Positions 7,766-16,039 are shown, counted from the first letter of the stretch. The stretch: 21,758 bases of DNA from JBMNRY01 sp050944915 (GCA_050944915.1 JBMNRY010000026.1:1-21758), one strand, 5' to 3'. The notes: a model not told the origin generated them from the letters alone. Translations and numbers: made by a program.

Positions 7766-8230
7766 TCAACACGGTCCTGTGGCTGACACAGGGCATTCTT
7801 TATTCTTCTTTTCCTCCCACATGCGGATCCTTTCTTCATGGCTTACTTCCCGGTGAATTTGAGTTAGCATCCAAGCATAGCCGAAGGGGTCGTTGAAGAT
7901 GGCGTTAGTTATTCCGTAATCGGGCACTTCCGTTACCGGTTGGATTTCGGTGCAACCAGCGGCCATAGCCTTGCCATAGATTTGTTCAACATCGGGTACG
8001 AGGATGTTAAACCAAATGGATTGGGGTTGTCCCGGGGTCGGTGGGGTGAGTCCGAATTGGGGATTGGCATCCAACATGTGGAAGCGCACGCCGTATAGAG
8101 TAAAGACAGCTTCGTTTTCTCCCTTGGGCAAATCGGATACTTCAACCCTTTCGATGTCAAAGATCTTTTCGTATAAATCCAAAGCCTGTAAGCTATCGGT
8201 AACGACCAGATCGATTTCTACGCCTACCAT
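7766..8230 (-). CDS. VOC superfamily (glyoxalase/PhnB-like) protein
   Basis: A 154-residue single-domain protein of the vicinal-oxygen-chelate fold. Its N-terminal half (VEIDLVVTDSLQALDLYEKIF) and C-terminal half (IWFNILVPDVEQIYGKAMAAG, then IFNDPFGYAWMLTQ) are the two beta-alpha-beta-beta-beta modules usual for this fold. The PhnB-like subgroup fits best, from FHMLDANPQFG and the DPFGY ending. The activity (lyase, dioxygenase, resistance protein or other) cannot be assigned. I chose ATG at 8230 because GGAAAGGAG lies about 10 bases upstream and the domain starts there. An in-frame ATG 54 codons earlier would add a non-conserved stretch covering the putative promoter. The C-terminal tail (HEERIRMWEEKKNKECPVS) is charged and helical. 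Confidence 0.85.
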   Translation of the reverse strand: MVGVEIDLVVTDSLQALDLYEKIFDIERVEVSDLPKGENEAVFTLYGVRFHMLDANPQFGLTPPTPGQPQSIWFNILVPDVEQIYGKAMAAGCTEIQPVTEVPDYGITNAIFNDPFGYAWMLTQIHREVSHEERIRMWEEKKNKECPVSATGPC

Positions 8231-8296
8231 TAAGTACGCTCCTTTCCAGGTTAGAGAATATCCTTCGCTGTGCTTCCCGGAATTTATCGTTTTTTT

Positions 8297-8305
8297 ATCA
8301 TACCA
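8297..8305 (-). promoter_or_regulatory. Possible extended -10 promoter of the VOC gene
   Basis: Reading the minus strand, TGGTATGAT at 8305-8297 has the TGn extension and a 5/6 match to TATAAT, about 67 bases before the VOC start. No convincing -35 is seen, which is tolerated with an extended -10. Confidence 0.35.
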
Positions 8306-8389
8306 TAGATTAGACATATTCTGGCGGGTTTTATACACGACGGAATGGTAGGCATCCTCGACCTTAGGTAGGGCCGGGTTTATCATCTC

Positions 8390-8418
8390 CAAGGGAGCTA
8401 AGGAACAAGGCTCCTTTG
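8390..8418 (-). terminator. Weak hairpin after the SNF2 gene, possible terminator
   Basis: A 9-bp stem with one wobble (8390-8398 with 8410-8418, loop 11) lies 45 bases downstream of the helicase stop on the minus strand. It lacks a clear U-tract, so it may be only a transcript-end stabiliser or chance structure. Confidence 0.25.
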
Positions 8419-8463
8419 TCGATATGGGTGCCTAAACTAAAGATCATCCTTGCGGTCAAGGAC

Positions 8464-11400
8464 TTAGCTTCCCAGGGACAGGCTCAGCAATTCCCGTAGC
8501 TGTTGATTGGAAAGCTCACTAAGGGCTGTTTCCTTGGTGAGGATTAAGTCGGCCATTTTCTGTTTCTCTGAGAGCATGTCATTGATCTTTTCCTCGAAAG
8601 TGCCCAGGGTGATCAAACGTTTGACGGTAACAGCCTTCCATTGGCCGATCCGATAGGCCCGGTCGGTGGCTTGGTTTTCCACCGCTGGATTCCACCAAAG
8701 ATCGTAATGGATTACTCCAGTAGCCTCGGTAAGGTTTAATCCAGTACCACCGGCCCTTAAAGAGATAATCAACACGGGGTGGTGGGAAGAACCTTTAAAT
8801 TGATTAACTATGTCTTCTCGTTGGGCTCGATTTAAACCACCATGGAACACTAGAGGCTCTAGGGCCAGCTCATCCCGTATTAAGGACTCCAGGATGCTAG
8901 CCATCTCCCGATACTGGGTGAACAGGAGGACCTTTTCCTTGTTATCCCAAAAGTTTTGGATGAGTTCTAATGTCCGTAGGGATTTCCCAGAGTGCTTTCC
9001 TTTGGCGCTGCCTTGCTTCGTATATTGCATCGGGTGATTACAGATTTGTTTCAAACTTGTGAGGAGCTTTAGAACTAGACCGCGACGGTTGATCCCCTCA
9101 GTTTCTTCGATACGAGCTAACATTTCGTCGATTACCCCTTGGTATAAAGCGGCCTGCTCTTTGGTAAGCGTGCAATATTCCTCTTCCACAATCTTCGCGG
9201 GCAAATCGGGGACAATACTCTCATCGGTCTTCATCCGTCGGAGAATGAAGGGAGCGACTGCCTTTTGCAACCGTTGGGTCACATCCTCCCGATTATACTT
9301 CTCAATGGGGATCCCGTAGGAGTCGTTGAATTCCTTGAGGGTACCGAAATACCCGGGGAGGAGGATTTGGAAAATACTCCACAATTCCCGCAGACGATTC
9401 TCCACCGGGGTGCCTGTCAAAGCTAAGAATCCTCCGGCTTTCAAACCGGTAATGGCTTTAGTCTGCTGGGTTTCGGGGTTCTTGATATTCTGGGCCTCAT
9501 CGAGGATCACCAAACCCCATCGCCGGCGTTGTATCCTGGCCCGGTCCTGGCGGGCGGTAGCATAGGTTGTGATCACCACATCTTTGCCTCGGGCCGAGAG
9601 GCGGCGACCTTGTCCATGGAAGATAAGTGTGTTTAACGAAGGGGCAAAACGCCGCAATTCCCGTTCCCAGTTGTTGAGCAGGCTGGTTGGACAAATAATT
9701 AAGACGGGCTCCCCTTTTGGTTGCTCCTCTTGATAACGGAGGATGACGGCGATGGCTTGAATTGTCTTGCCTAACCCCATATCATCGGCTAGACAACAAC
9801 CGAAACCATGTTTCAGCCTTGTGGTTGCCCAACGGTAGCCTTCCAATTGGTAAGACCGCAACTCCCCTCGAAGCCCTTGGGGCACGGGTATTCTTTCCAC
9901 TTGCAGTAACCCATCGATTAACCTTTGTGCATCCTTATCAAGGGCTACTTCCACCCCTTGGACCATACCGGTGAGGGCCCCCTGGAGAAACTCCCGGCTT
10001 GAAAGCCTCGGGATCGGTTGGGCTAGCCTTTCCAGAATACGGGCGGTAGCTTCAGGCTCGAGGAAGATATATTGATCTTGATAACGGACCACTTTCCCTG
10101 CTGATTTAGCTAACTCTCGAAACTCGTCCTCATCGAGGGATGTATCCCCCAAGGCCACCTGCCAATCGAATTCCAGCAATCCCTCCAGGTCAATAAAGGA
10201 TTTGTGTTTGTCTGCAGGCGAGCCCTTTAATTGGATTCGCGGTTTGGCCAAACTGACCAACTCTCGGGGGAGGATCACTTGGATGCCCAACAACTGAAGG
10301 ATCTGGGCGCTATCCCCCAAAAGCTTGGCAACCTCCGCCCCATCAAGAATGATCCCTTGGCTCTCTTTAATGAAGGTTTCTAAGGGAGGAAAATAGCGCT
10401 GGGCGATGGTCAGTTGACGTATGAGTTCTCCCTTGATTTCCCCTGGAGGTCGGCCAAATAGAGGCTCGGTAGTCTCCATGGCCTTCGAAGCGGGAAGTTC
10501 CTCTCCGAAGATGTGGTCCTTAGAACGGATAAATAATCCCAAATTGAAGCTATCATCGCCAGTGGGCTCCAGTTTTAGGATTGGTACTAGAGCTGTTTGG
10601 GGTAAGGCGGCGCTAGTGAGCCAATTGCGTATAGCTAAGGCGAGATGGTCTTCATTATAGTGACTGACAGTGAAAGTGCTGCCTTCGAAAAATACTTCTT
10701 CCAACTCGTTTTCTATAGTTAGCCCGTGGTACAGATGGACCAACCGGGTCAAAAAGAGGGTCAATATTTCCCAGACACCATTCTGGGGGGAAAGGACCCC
10801 ATGGCCAAAAAAATGGCAGATTAGCTCTTGGGGATAGATCTTCTCCAAGTAGGCTTGTAACTGCCGGGATTCCTCGGTATGCAGCACAGGGATGAAGTGA
10901 ACCCAGAAATTGCCCCTTTGATCATAGACGACTTCCGGGAAGTACATCCAATGTTCGGCGAGCAATAAACTCACCGCTGCTGCGTGACTGAAGAATACCA
11001 TTTCCCGACGGTACCCCTCTTCCCTATGGAGCAGGGGACCGTGGAGGAAGAAATCGAGGATCTTATCGATTTCAACCTGCAAAACAGATAAGTCTTTGTA
11101 GTGCAACTGGTTTCCTTCGGGCATAAGCAGTGATATGGGGAAGCCTTCCCCTTGGATGTTCCCAAAGACTACCGCTAGGTAATTCTCTGCTAAAGGATCG
11201 TCATCGGGGTCATGGGCGTAGAATAACCTTAAACCGTCTTCTTGGTCGGATTTGAATTCGTGCAGTTCCAGGGACCTGACTTCCTGGGCGATGTTTTTGT
11301 AAGCGCTTCTAAGTTTATTTTTTAGCTGTCCAGTCTCCGGGGAAATCCATTCTCCTTGGAGCATCTCTAGTCGACTCTGGCCATGGGAATCCCGTAATAC

Positions 11401-12003
11401 AAAGGCCGGTCGCTCCACCGGCTCCTCCACCAGGAATACTTCTTCCAAGGGCAGGAAGCTATTTCGTAACGGACGGGGATCGATAAGAGGTATCCTTCCT
11501 TGTAATAGCTCAGGGGTCACACCCCGTAGTTGGAGCAGGAGTAAGGGATTCTTATCGATTTCGCCAGCTATTGAGTAATAGACAGCTGCGAGGTGTTTGC
11601 AGGGATTGGCCCAATCGGGGCAACTACAGCTGGCTTGCATATCCTCCCAAGACTGGGGGAGCAAGGACAATCCCCATTCCTCTGTTATGGATAACAGTTC
11701 TTCGGGGACTTGACCTAATTCCAGTTGGGCCCCGATAGCCGGATTGTTTTCTAACAGCTCTAACAATCGACGGAGCTGGGCTTTGGAGAATTGTTTGAGC
11801 TTGATCTTCACCTGGTAGGGTTTGTGCCGTCGACCTTGAACTTCCGCTGTAATCCTGTGGTCCACCAGATCGACTCGGAGGACAGACCCGTTGCGGGCAT
11901 AGGTTCGGCCCCGGGGTAGCCGATTGGTATTGCTATCAATGCGCTCTAGGGCTTCTACCCAAACACGACCCCACCATGTTTTGGCAAAGGCTGTTCTGGC
12001 CAT
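8464..12003 (-). CDS. SWIM zinc finger + SNF2 family helicase/translocase
   Basis: A 1179-residue ATP-dependent DNA translocase of the SNF2 (Swi2/Snf2) superfamily. The N-terminus (AFAKTWWGRVWVEALERIDS, then GRTYARNGSV and VQGRRHKPYQV) leads into a SWIM zinc finger with CSC (126-128) and CKH (135-137), the CxCxnCxH pattern. A long middle region corresponds to the bacterial SNF2-associated segment. The helicase core follows: motif I DDMGLGKT (about 741-748), motif II DEAQ (about 833-836) in place of DEAH, GTPVENRLRELWSIF, and the C-terminal lobe with AGGTGLNLTEA and motif VI QATDRAYRIGQ (about 1110-1120). Bacillus subtilis carries SWIM and SNF2 as separate neighbours (ywqB, ywqA), so this looks like a fused version. 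ATG at 12003 follows AGGGAGGA. The cellular role, perhaps DNA repair or transcription recycling, is unproven. Confidence 0.93.
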   Translation of the reverse strand: MARTAFAKTWWGRVWVEALERIDSNTNRLPRGRTYARNGSVLRVDLVDHRITAEVQGRRHKPYQVKIKLKQFSKAQLRRLLELLENNPAIGAQLELGQVPEELLSITEEWGLSLLPQSWEDMQASCSCPDWANPCKHLAAVYYSIAGEIDKNPLLLLQLRGVTPELLQGRIPLIDPRPLRNSFLPLEEVFLVEEPVERPAFVLRDSHGQSRLEMLQGEWISPETGQLKNKLRSAYKNIAQEVRSLELHEFKSDQEDGLRLFYAHDPDDDPLAENYLAVVFGNIQGEGFPISLLMPEGNQLHYKDLSVLQVEIDKILDFFLHGPLLHREEGYRREMVFFSHAAAVSLLLAEHWMYFPEVVYDQRGNFWVHFIPVLHTEESRQLQAYLEKIYPQELICHFFGHGVLSPQNGVWEILTLFLTRLVHLYHGLTIENELEEVFFEGSTFTVSHYNEDHLALAIRNWLTSAALPQTALVPILKLEPTGDDSFNLGLFIRSKDHIFGEELPASKAMETTEPLFGRPPGEIKGELIRQLTIAQRYFPPLETFIKESQGIILDGAEVAKLLGDSAQILQLLGIQVILPRELVSLAKPRIQLKGSPADKHKSFIDLEGLLEFDWQVALGDTSLDEDEFRELAKSAGKVVRYQDQYIFLEPEATARILERLAQPIPRLSSREFLQGALTGMVQGVEVALDKDAQRLIDGLLQVERIPVPQGLRGELRSYQLEGYRWATTRLKHGFGCCLADDMGLGKTIQAIAVILRYQEEQPKGEPVLIICPTSLLNNWERELRRFAPSLNTLIFHGQGRRLSARGKDVVITTYATARQDRARIQRRRWGLVILDEAQNIKNPETQQTKAITGLKAGGFLALTGTPVENRLRELWSIFQILLPGYFGTLKEFNDSYGIPIEKYNREDVTQRLQKAVAPFILRRMKTDESIVPDLPAKIVEEEYCTLTKEQAALYQGVIDEMLARIEETEGINRRGLVLKLLTSLKQICNHPMQYTKQGSAKGKHSGKSLRTLELIQNFWDNKEKVLLFTQYREMASILESLIRDELALEPLVFHGGLNRAQREDIVNQFKGSSHHPVLIISLRAGGTGLNLTEATGVIHYDLWWNPAVENQATDRAYRIGQWKAVTVKRLITLGTFEEKINDMLSEKQKMADLILTKETALSELSNQQLRELLSLSLGS

Positions 12004-12092
12004 GAAAAGTCCTCCCTCTTTACCTCTACCTCAACGATGTTCTCTAGGCTAGGGATGATAACCTGCCTGTCTTGGTAAAGGTAGTAACCCCC

Positions 12093-12121
12093 ATTCTATA
12101 CTGAACGTTTTAGCTTAACAA
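12093..12121 (-). promoter_or_regulatory. Probable promoter of the SWIM-SNF2 gene
   Basis: On the minus strand TTGTTA (12121-12116) and TAGAAT (12098-12093) are separated by exactly 17 bases, matching 4/6 and 5/6 of the sigma-A consensus. They lie about 90 bases before the helicase ATG. A weaker plus-strand pair, TTGGTA (12072-12077) with TATACT (12097-12102) and a long 19-base spacer, overlaps the same bases and could serve the divergent 12273 gene. Confidence 0.45.
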
Positions 12122-12272
12122 GCAAGCAATTAGCTCCATCCCCTATGCTATGTGTTCTTCAAAAAGGTCCAAAGGAGGCAGTCCGTCGGAAATATAGAGA
12201 CCATTGGAAAAGGTTTTCTTTGAAGAAGGGGGAAACAGTCAAGAACTGGATGTCCAGCAAGGAGGGAACAGG

Positions 12273-12779
12273 GTGGAAAAGAGGATCGAGGGGATCGAAA
12301 CCCTAGACGACTTGGCTGCCTTTATGGCTATCTCTGCCTTAGATGCGGCTCGGGATTTCTTAGATGAATTATCGGAAGAATGTAGAATCTCATTGCGGTC
12401 TTGGGTTGAAATCATTGTGTTTTCCCTCTTTGCCCTCGATGTGGTAAGCGGTACATTCATCGAGGAGAAACTCCCCGGGGAAAGGGATGCCTTCTGGACT
12501 CGAGTACTAGAGGACATTCGAGATTTTTCGGAGTTAGAAGAAGGAGCCCTAAGCTACTTCGATAACGTTCTGGATCACCGTTTTCTCGAATACTTTCAAG
12601 CATTGCAGGCGCAACATGAATTAGGCCCCGTGTGGACCGTAGGACATGTAGCAGCCCAAAACATAATTGGCGAAAAAGATGAGGACCTCTTTTTCATCAC
12701 CGGCAGCGGGATACGTTTCATGACCAACGTCAAGCTGTTTGAAAGCTACTTCACGGAACCGGAGCTGTTTATTTGGTAG
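12273..12779 (+). CDS. Unrecognised 168-residue protein
   Basis: I do not recognise this protein. The chosen start is GTG at 12273 because a near-perfect AAGGAGGG (12259-12266) sits 6 bases upstream. The same frame extends back to a TTG at 12204, but the nearest Shine-Dalgarno there is about 24 bases away. The product is acidic and mostly helical: DDLAAFMAISALDAARDFLDEL near the start, an amphipathic to hydrophobic helix SWVEIIVFSLFALDVVSGTF (about 45-64), and a C-terminal part that looks more like mixed strand and helix. There is no signal peptide and no catalytic motif I can point to. It is divergent from the SNF2 gene. Its lower-GC, less regular codon use and the poorly coding flank to the right give it an accessory look. 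Confidence 0.7.
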   Translation: MEKRIEGIETLDDLAAFMAISALDAARDFLDELSEECRISLRSWVEIIVFSLFALDVVSGTFIEEKLPGERDAFWTRVLEDIRDFSELEEGALSYFDNVLDHRFLEYFQALQAQHELGPVWTVGHVAAQNIIGEKDEDLFFITGSGIRFMTNVKLFESYFTEPELFIW

Positions 12780-12952
12780 GTCGGAAGGCAATACTTGTTT
12801 GGGATGTCTGGCAGACTAACTCTTATAGCTGTTTGCTCCAGGAGCCAGGAATCCGGTGAACCGGCAATAGATAAATACCAACCTCCGCAATATTTTCAGA
12901 AAAGAAGGAATTGTGCAATCATTGGAATTATCATTATGCATGGAGGGATAAC

Positions 12953-13483
12953 ATGAAAAGTAGAAAGACGGCCCTCATCATATTAATCTTGATGGCCATT
13001 CTCTTTTCTGGTTGCGGAGGTGGTACAGGGACAAGGATAAGCCCCGACAGATCAGACCTGGTGGCAGCGGAAAAACAGGTTCGGAAATTCTTTGAGGCAA
13101 TGATGTCCTTAGACGCTGCGGCTATGGGAGAAGTTGTAGCTCCGATGATTGAGTTGACTGGAACTGACGCACTAGGGAAGTCAATGTATGAGAAGCTTAC
13201 GCGCGAGGAGTTTGTTACAGAATTTCAGAGCATTTTTGATAACTTTGGAATAGGGGACCAGCCGATGCCTTCCTTAAAGCTCACATCTAGAAGTATTGGA
13301 ACAAGGATTATAGTTACCGCTGTTACTTCCTCGGAGAATGGGAACGGCGAGGTCGTAGCAGCGGTCTTTACGTTGGAAAAGATTAATAGGACGTGGCTAA
13401 TAAGCGAATGGTATTTTCCGAGACCTAGAGGTGACCAAGAATTAATGTGCTTGAAATGGCGAAAGAGTATTGCTTTGTGTTAG
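12953..13483 (+). CDS. Small lipoprotein with probable NTF2-like domain
   Basis: A 176-residue secreted lipoprotein. ATG at 12953 follows GGAGG (12942-12946) by 6 bases and gives a textbook lipoprotein signal: MKSRK, a hydrophobic core, then the lipobox FSGC with Cys about residue 20 and a GGGTGT linker. An earlier in-frame ATG at 12911 would bury this signal. The mature part, AEKQVRKFFEAMMSLDAAAM, then LTREEFVTEFQSIFDNFG, then alternating strands ending NRTWLISEWYF, resembles lipoproteins with an NTF2/SnoaL-like fold (DUF4878-like). This is a fold-level guess; no ligand or role is known. The sequence is AT-richer than the transporter and tkt genes. No partner gene is obvious nearby. Confidence 0.78.
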   Translation: MKSRKTALIILILMAILFSGCGGGTGTRISPDRSDLVAAEKQVRKFFEAMMSLDAAAMGEVVAPMIELTGTDALGKSMYEKLTREEFVTEFQSIFDNFGIGDQPMPSLKLTSRSIGTRIIVTAVTSSENGNGEVVAAVFTLEKINRTWLISEWYFPRPRGDQELMCLKWRKSIALC

Positions 13484-13490
13484 ATAGGGG

Positions 13491-13765
13491 CAGAGGTTAT
13501 TAAAACCTAGTGTTCAGTCGGGAGGGAAGAAACGATTTGATTTGGCTAAGGGTCGAGTGTTTTATGGTTCTAAGTGGGAGTCGAGGATTTCTAGCAGCGT
13601 GAGACATTCTGGGCATGGAGGTCAAAAGGTCTTGCCCAGCCTCGAGCGGTAACGATTACAGTTGACGGAGTATCTGTACCTGGCAACTTAGCAGTTGGCA
13701 AAACAGAGAATAGGCTTGGCCAAGGGGGGAAGAATGCCCTGGTTTACGCTACCGCTATGGGATAA
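13491..13765 (+). pseudogene. Possible frameshifted gene relic (low confidence)
   Basis: Within a 540-base region lacking an intact gene (13484-14023), two adjacent frames read as protein-like sequence. The first, 13491-13652, contains RVFYGSKWESRISS and ends at TAA. The second, in the +2 frame and ending TAA at 13763-13765, contains VTITVDGVSVPGNLAVGKT and LGQGGKNALVYATAMG. One frameshift near 13640-13655 would join them into about 90 residues. There is no start codon with a good Shine-Dalgarno and I recognise no family, so chance is a serious alternative. The rest, 13766-14023, shows only the FAD gene's ribosome site (AGGAGGAG, 14008-14015) and no clear promoter. Confidence 0.2.
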
Positions 13766-14023
13766 GTCATAATACCCGGGGAAATGCAGACCTTTGCATA
13801 AGAACCAGTTCCACGGAAGAACAATTATGACAACGTCAGCTCAATCCTCCCTTCTTTAGGAACTCTCAGAGGCGATTTCAACCCTCCCTGACTCGATTAA
13901 CCGCATAGCTTTTCCCTTTGAACAATAGAATTGTATAGCTAGTCTTTATTATCTGGAAGGAAAAGGAAGTGATATGTCGAACAAATATAGTGAACAAAAT
14001 TACAATCAGGAGGAGATTGTGGT

Positions 14024-15430
14024 ATGAACCGGTATTTTGTGTTGTCCATTCTCATTCTGAGCATGATCCTTGCGCCGACGGTTGTTGCACAGAGTCTAAC
14101 TTGTGACGTTGTCATCGTCGGTGGAGGAGGGGCAGGGCTATCGGCAGCTATTGAAGCGGCCGACAATGGTGCCAATGTCATCTTGTTGGAAAAACTAGCT
14201 TTCCTTGGGGGAGAAACGTTGATTTCTGCAGGGACCATTCAAGGCTCCTACACTTCCGTCCAAGATGAGGCCGGGATCGCCGATGCCCGGAAGGATCTCT
14301 TCAAATATTGGATGGAAGCAGCCCATTACCGTAATGATGCAGATTTGGTCCGCACAGTAGTCGATATGAGCTCCGAAAACGTTGACTGGTTGATCGATAT
14401 GGGCATCAACTACACACCGGCTAGTCTGGGCGGTGGCGGATGGACCCCAGTATATCGGGCCCATCGCACTCCCGGTGGTGGTAGCGAATTCATCAGGGCT
14501 TTAGCAGAGCAGGCCCGCAAGAAGAACGTTCAAATCCTCCTGGAAACCAGGGCCACGGATTTGATCGTGGAAAATGGTCGGGTTGTCGGTGTTAAGGCCT
14601 CGGGTAAAGCCTCGGAAGTAAGGGCCAATGCTGTTATCCTGGCCACCGGTGGTTATGCAGCTAACCCGGAATTGATCGCTAAATATGCGCCTAAGTTCGT
14701 CAATTCCCAAGCCATCACCACCCCTGGTAACACCGGTGACGGCCTTATTATGGGTCAAAGCGTCGGCGCTAAACTGGTCAACCTCGGTGGTGTGATCGGT
14801 ATGCGGTCGGCCCGTGGTGCCAGTTATCGCAGTCCCTTATCGAACCTTGCCGGTCGGGTCTTAGTCTACGTCAACCCCGAAGGCAAGCGGTTCGTTGACG
14901 AAAACTCCTACTATGCTCTCATCGGCGAAGCTATTCACCGCCAAGGGGGAGTCGTTTATCAAATCTTTGATGAACGGGTCCGGGCTGGCTTGTCTGCCGA
15001 TTACCAAGAAGAAATCGAAAAGGCCCTTGCTACTGGTCAAATTAAGAAAGGATCCACTATCGCTGATTTAGCTGTCCAGCTGGGAATGGATCCCGATGTC
15101 TTAACTAACACCATTAATGAATTCAATCATAACACCGCTTTGGGCCATGATCCCGTCATGTGGAGGGATCCCAGCACCTTACTGCAAATCGATCAAGCGC
15201 CCTATTATGCCCTAGAAGTAGTCCACGCCCACATCGGTACCCTCGGCGGTCTGGCCATCGACACCGATGCCCGGGTCATTAATACCGAAGGGGAAGTCAT
15301 TCCTGGCCTCTATGCTGCAGGAAGCGTCACCGGCGGCTTCTTCGGTGAAGTATATCCCGCTGGTGGTTCCGCGATCGCTATGATTGTGGCTACGGGCCGG
15401 ATTGCTGGAAGGAACGCCGCTCAAGAATAG
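14024..15430 (+). CDS. Exported FAD-dependent oxidoreductase, fumarate-reductase flavoprotein family
   Basis: A 468-residue flavoprotein of the FAD_binding_2 group (fumarate, urocanate and related extracytoplasmic reductases). A Sec signal (MNRYF, hydrophobic core, cleavage near VVA-Q, about residue 22) is followed by the dinucleotide motif VIVGGGGAGLSAA (31-43), the FLGGETLISAGT region, and ATGGYAANPEL. Next come GNTGDGLIMGQSVGAKLVN, the active-site-like HAHIGTLGGLAID, and the closing GLYAAGSVTGGFFGEVYPAGGSAIA. In fumarate reductases the last motif usually contains a catalytic Arg (NRLGGNA); here Pro-Ala precede the GG, so the substrate is probably not fumarate. No FMN-binding or heme domain is fused and none is encoded nearby, so the electron donor is unknown. 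Start ATG follows AGGAGGAG with good spacing. Two hairpins lie downstream. Confidence 0.85.
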   Translation: MNRYFVLSILILSMILAPTVVAQSLTCDVVIVGGGGAGLSAAIEAADNGANVILLEKLAFLGGETLISAGTIQGSYTSVQDEAGIADARKDLFKYWMEAAHYRNDADLVRTVVDMSSENVDWLIDMGINYTPASLGGGGWTPVYRAHRTPGGGSEFIRALAEQARKKNVQILLETRATDLIVENGRVVGVKASGKASEVRANAVILATGGYAANPELIAKYAPKFVNSQAITTPGNTGDGLIMGQSVGAKLVNLGGVIGMRSARGASYRSPLSNLAGRVLVYVNPEGKRFVDENSYYALIGEAIHRQGGVVYQIFDERVRAGLSADYQEEIEKALATGQIKKGSTIADLAVQLGMDPDVLTNTINEFNHNTALGHDPVMWRDPSTLLQIDQAPYYALEVVHAHIGTLGGLAIDTDARVINTEGEVIPGLYAAGSVTGGFFGEVYPAGGSAIAMIVATGRIAGRNAAQE

Positions 15431-15448
15431 GTATGAACAATTATCGGT

Positions 15449-15479
15449 GCGATCAGTTGGGGTATCCCCAGCTGATCGC
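15449..15479 (+). terminator. Strong hairpin after the FAD gene (first of two)
   Basis: A 14-bp stem with a single G-U pair (15449-15462 with 15466-15479) and a 3-base loop lies 19 bases after the flavoprotein stop. The downstream tract is C/T mixed rather than a clean U run, so it may work as a 3' stabiliser together with the next hairpin. Confidence 0.6.
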
Positions 15480-15503
15480 CCTCCTATTCTCGGGCCCTCT
15501 TTT

Positions 15504-15534
15504 CCCAACAGCAAATCTTTGTTGGGTATTTTAT
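15504..15534 (+). terminator. Intrinsic terminator (second hairpin)
   Basis: CCCAACA (15504-15510) pairs with TGTTGGG (15520-15526), loop 9, followed directly by TATTTTATT. This has the normal shape of a plus-strand Rho-independent terminator and isolates the flavoprotein gene from the marR-arsM unit. Confidence 0.6.
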
Positions 15535-15544
15535 TAACAAAATA

Positions 15545-15559
15545 GTTGCATTATACAAC
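15545..15559. promoter_or_regulatory. MarR-type operator palindrome
   Basis: GTTGCATTATACAAC is a 15-base imperfect palindrome (only one off-centre base pair and the centre break symmetry), of the TTG-n7-CAA type bound by many MarR proteins. It overlaps the -35 and spacer of the promoter for the downstream marR gene, as expected for autorepression. Confidence 0.6.
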
Positions 15560-15575
15560 GGATGTAACATACAAT
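15546..15575 (+). promoter_or_regulatory. Promoter of the marR-arsM unit
   Basis: TTGCAT (15546-15551) and TACAAT (15570-15575) are separated by 18 bases, matching 4/6 and 5/6 of the sigma-A consensus, about 18 bases before the marR start. The short leader and the overlapping palindrome support repressor control. Confidence 0.6.
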
Positions 15576-15592
15576 AAACCCGAGGTGGGAAT

Positions 15593-16039
15593 ATGGAAGA
15601 ACGGAAGCCGGAAGAAGTGTTAGGTCGGCTCCTAGGGGAACTCCTGGCCAGCTGCAGTTGCTTTGCCAAAGGAGAAGCAGCTTGTTGCGGTTTAACCCTT
15701 AGTCAAGGTCAAACCCTGTTGGAAATAGGTTCCCGAAAGGCAGTGACTTTAGCCGTCTTGGCCGATGCGTTAGGGGTTGATCCCAGCACCATGAGCCGAA
15801 ATGTCACCAATTTGGTTCAACGGGGTTGGATCCAGAGACGGGAGCATCCGGCCGATCGTCGCTTCCTGCAAATCCAGTTGACCCCCCAGGGGGAGGCAAA
15901 GTACAGGGAACTAAAGGAAGGCTTAACCACTTATTTCCGACAAGTCTTACAGCTGCTGCCGGAGGATGACCGGGACCAGGTTTTTCGGAGTTTGGAACTA
16001 TTGACGAAGGCTTTGTTCAAGGTCAAATGCTGTCGATAG
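15593..16039 (+). CDS. MarR family transcriptional regulator with three cysteine pairs
   Basis: A 148-residue winged helix-turn-helix regulator. The DNA-binding region LAVLADALGVDPSTMSRNVTNL (about 54-75) and the wing with HPADRRFLQIQLTPQGE are standard MarR features. Six cysteines form three close pairs: CSC (21, 23), CC (31, 32) just before the GLTLSQGQ helix, and a C-terminal CC (146, 147). In a dimer the N-terminal and C-terminal arms lie together, so these pairs could form a metalloid or thiol-redox sensor site. The next gene, 12 bases downstream, is an ArsM-like methyltransferase, and a MarR-type palindrome covers the promoter. I therefore infer an autoregulated arsenical or metal-stress sensor; quinone or oxidant sensing is the alternative. 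Start ATG follows GAGGTGGG. Confidence 0.9.
   Translation: MEERKPEEVLGRLLGELLASCSCFAKGEAACCGLTLSQGQTLLEIGSRKAVTLAVLADALGVDPSTMSRNVTNLVQRGWIQRREHPADRRFLQIQLTPQGEAKYRELKEGLTTYFRQVLQLLPEDDRDQVFRSLELLTKALFKVKCCR

Noticed and set aside
8231..8392. 54-residue N-terminal extension of the VOC protein
   Set aside because: It is not part of the fold, overlaps a likely promoter, and the internal ATG at 8230 has a good ribosome site.
12204..12272. N-terminal extension of the 12273 gene from a TTG start
   Set aside because: The nearest Shine-Dalgarno (12172-12178) is too far away, while the internal GTG at 12273 has an ideally spaced AAGGAGGG.
13785..13800. Short inverted repeat ATGCA/TGCAT in the gene-free region
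   Set aside because: Five-base arms with no partner gene or terminator features; expected by chance.
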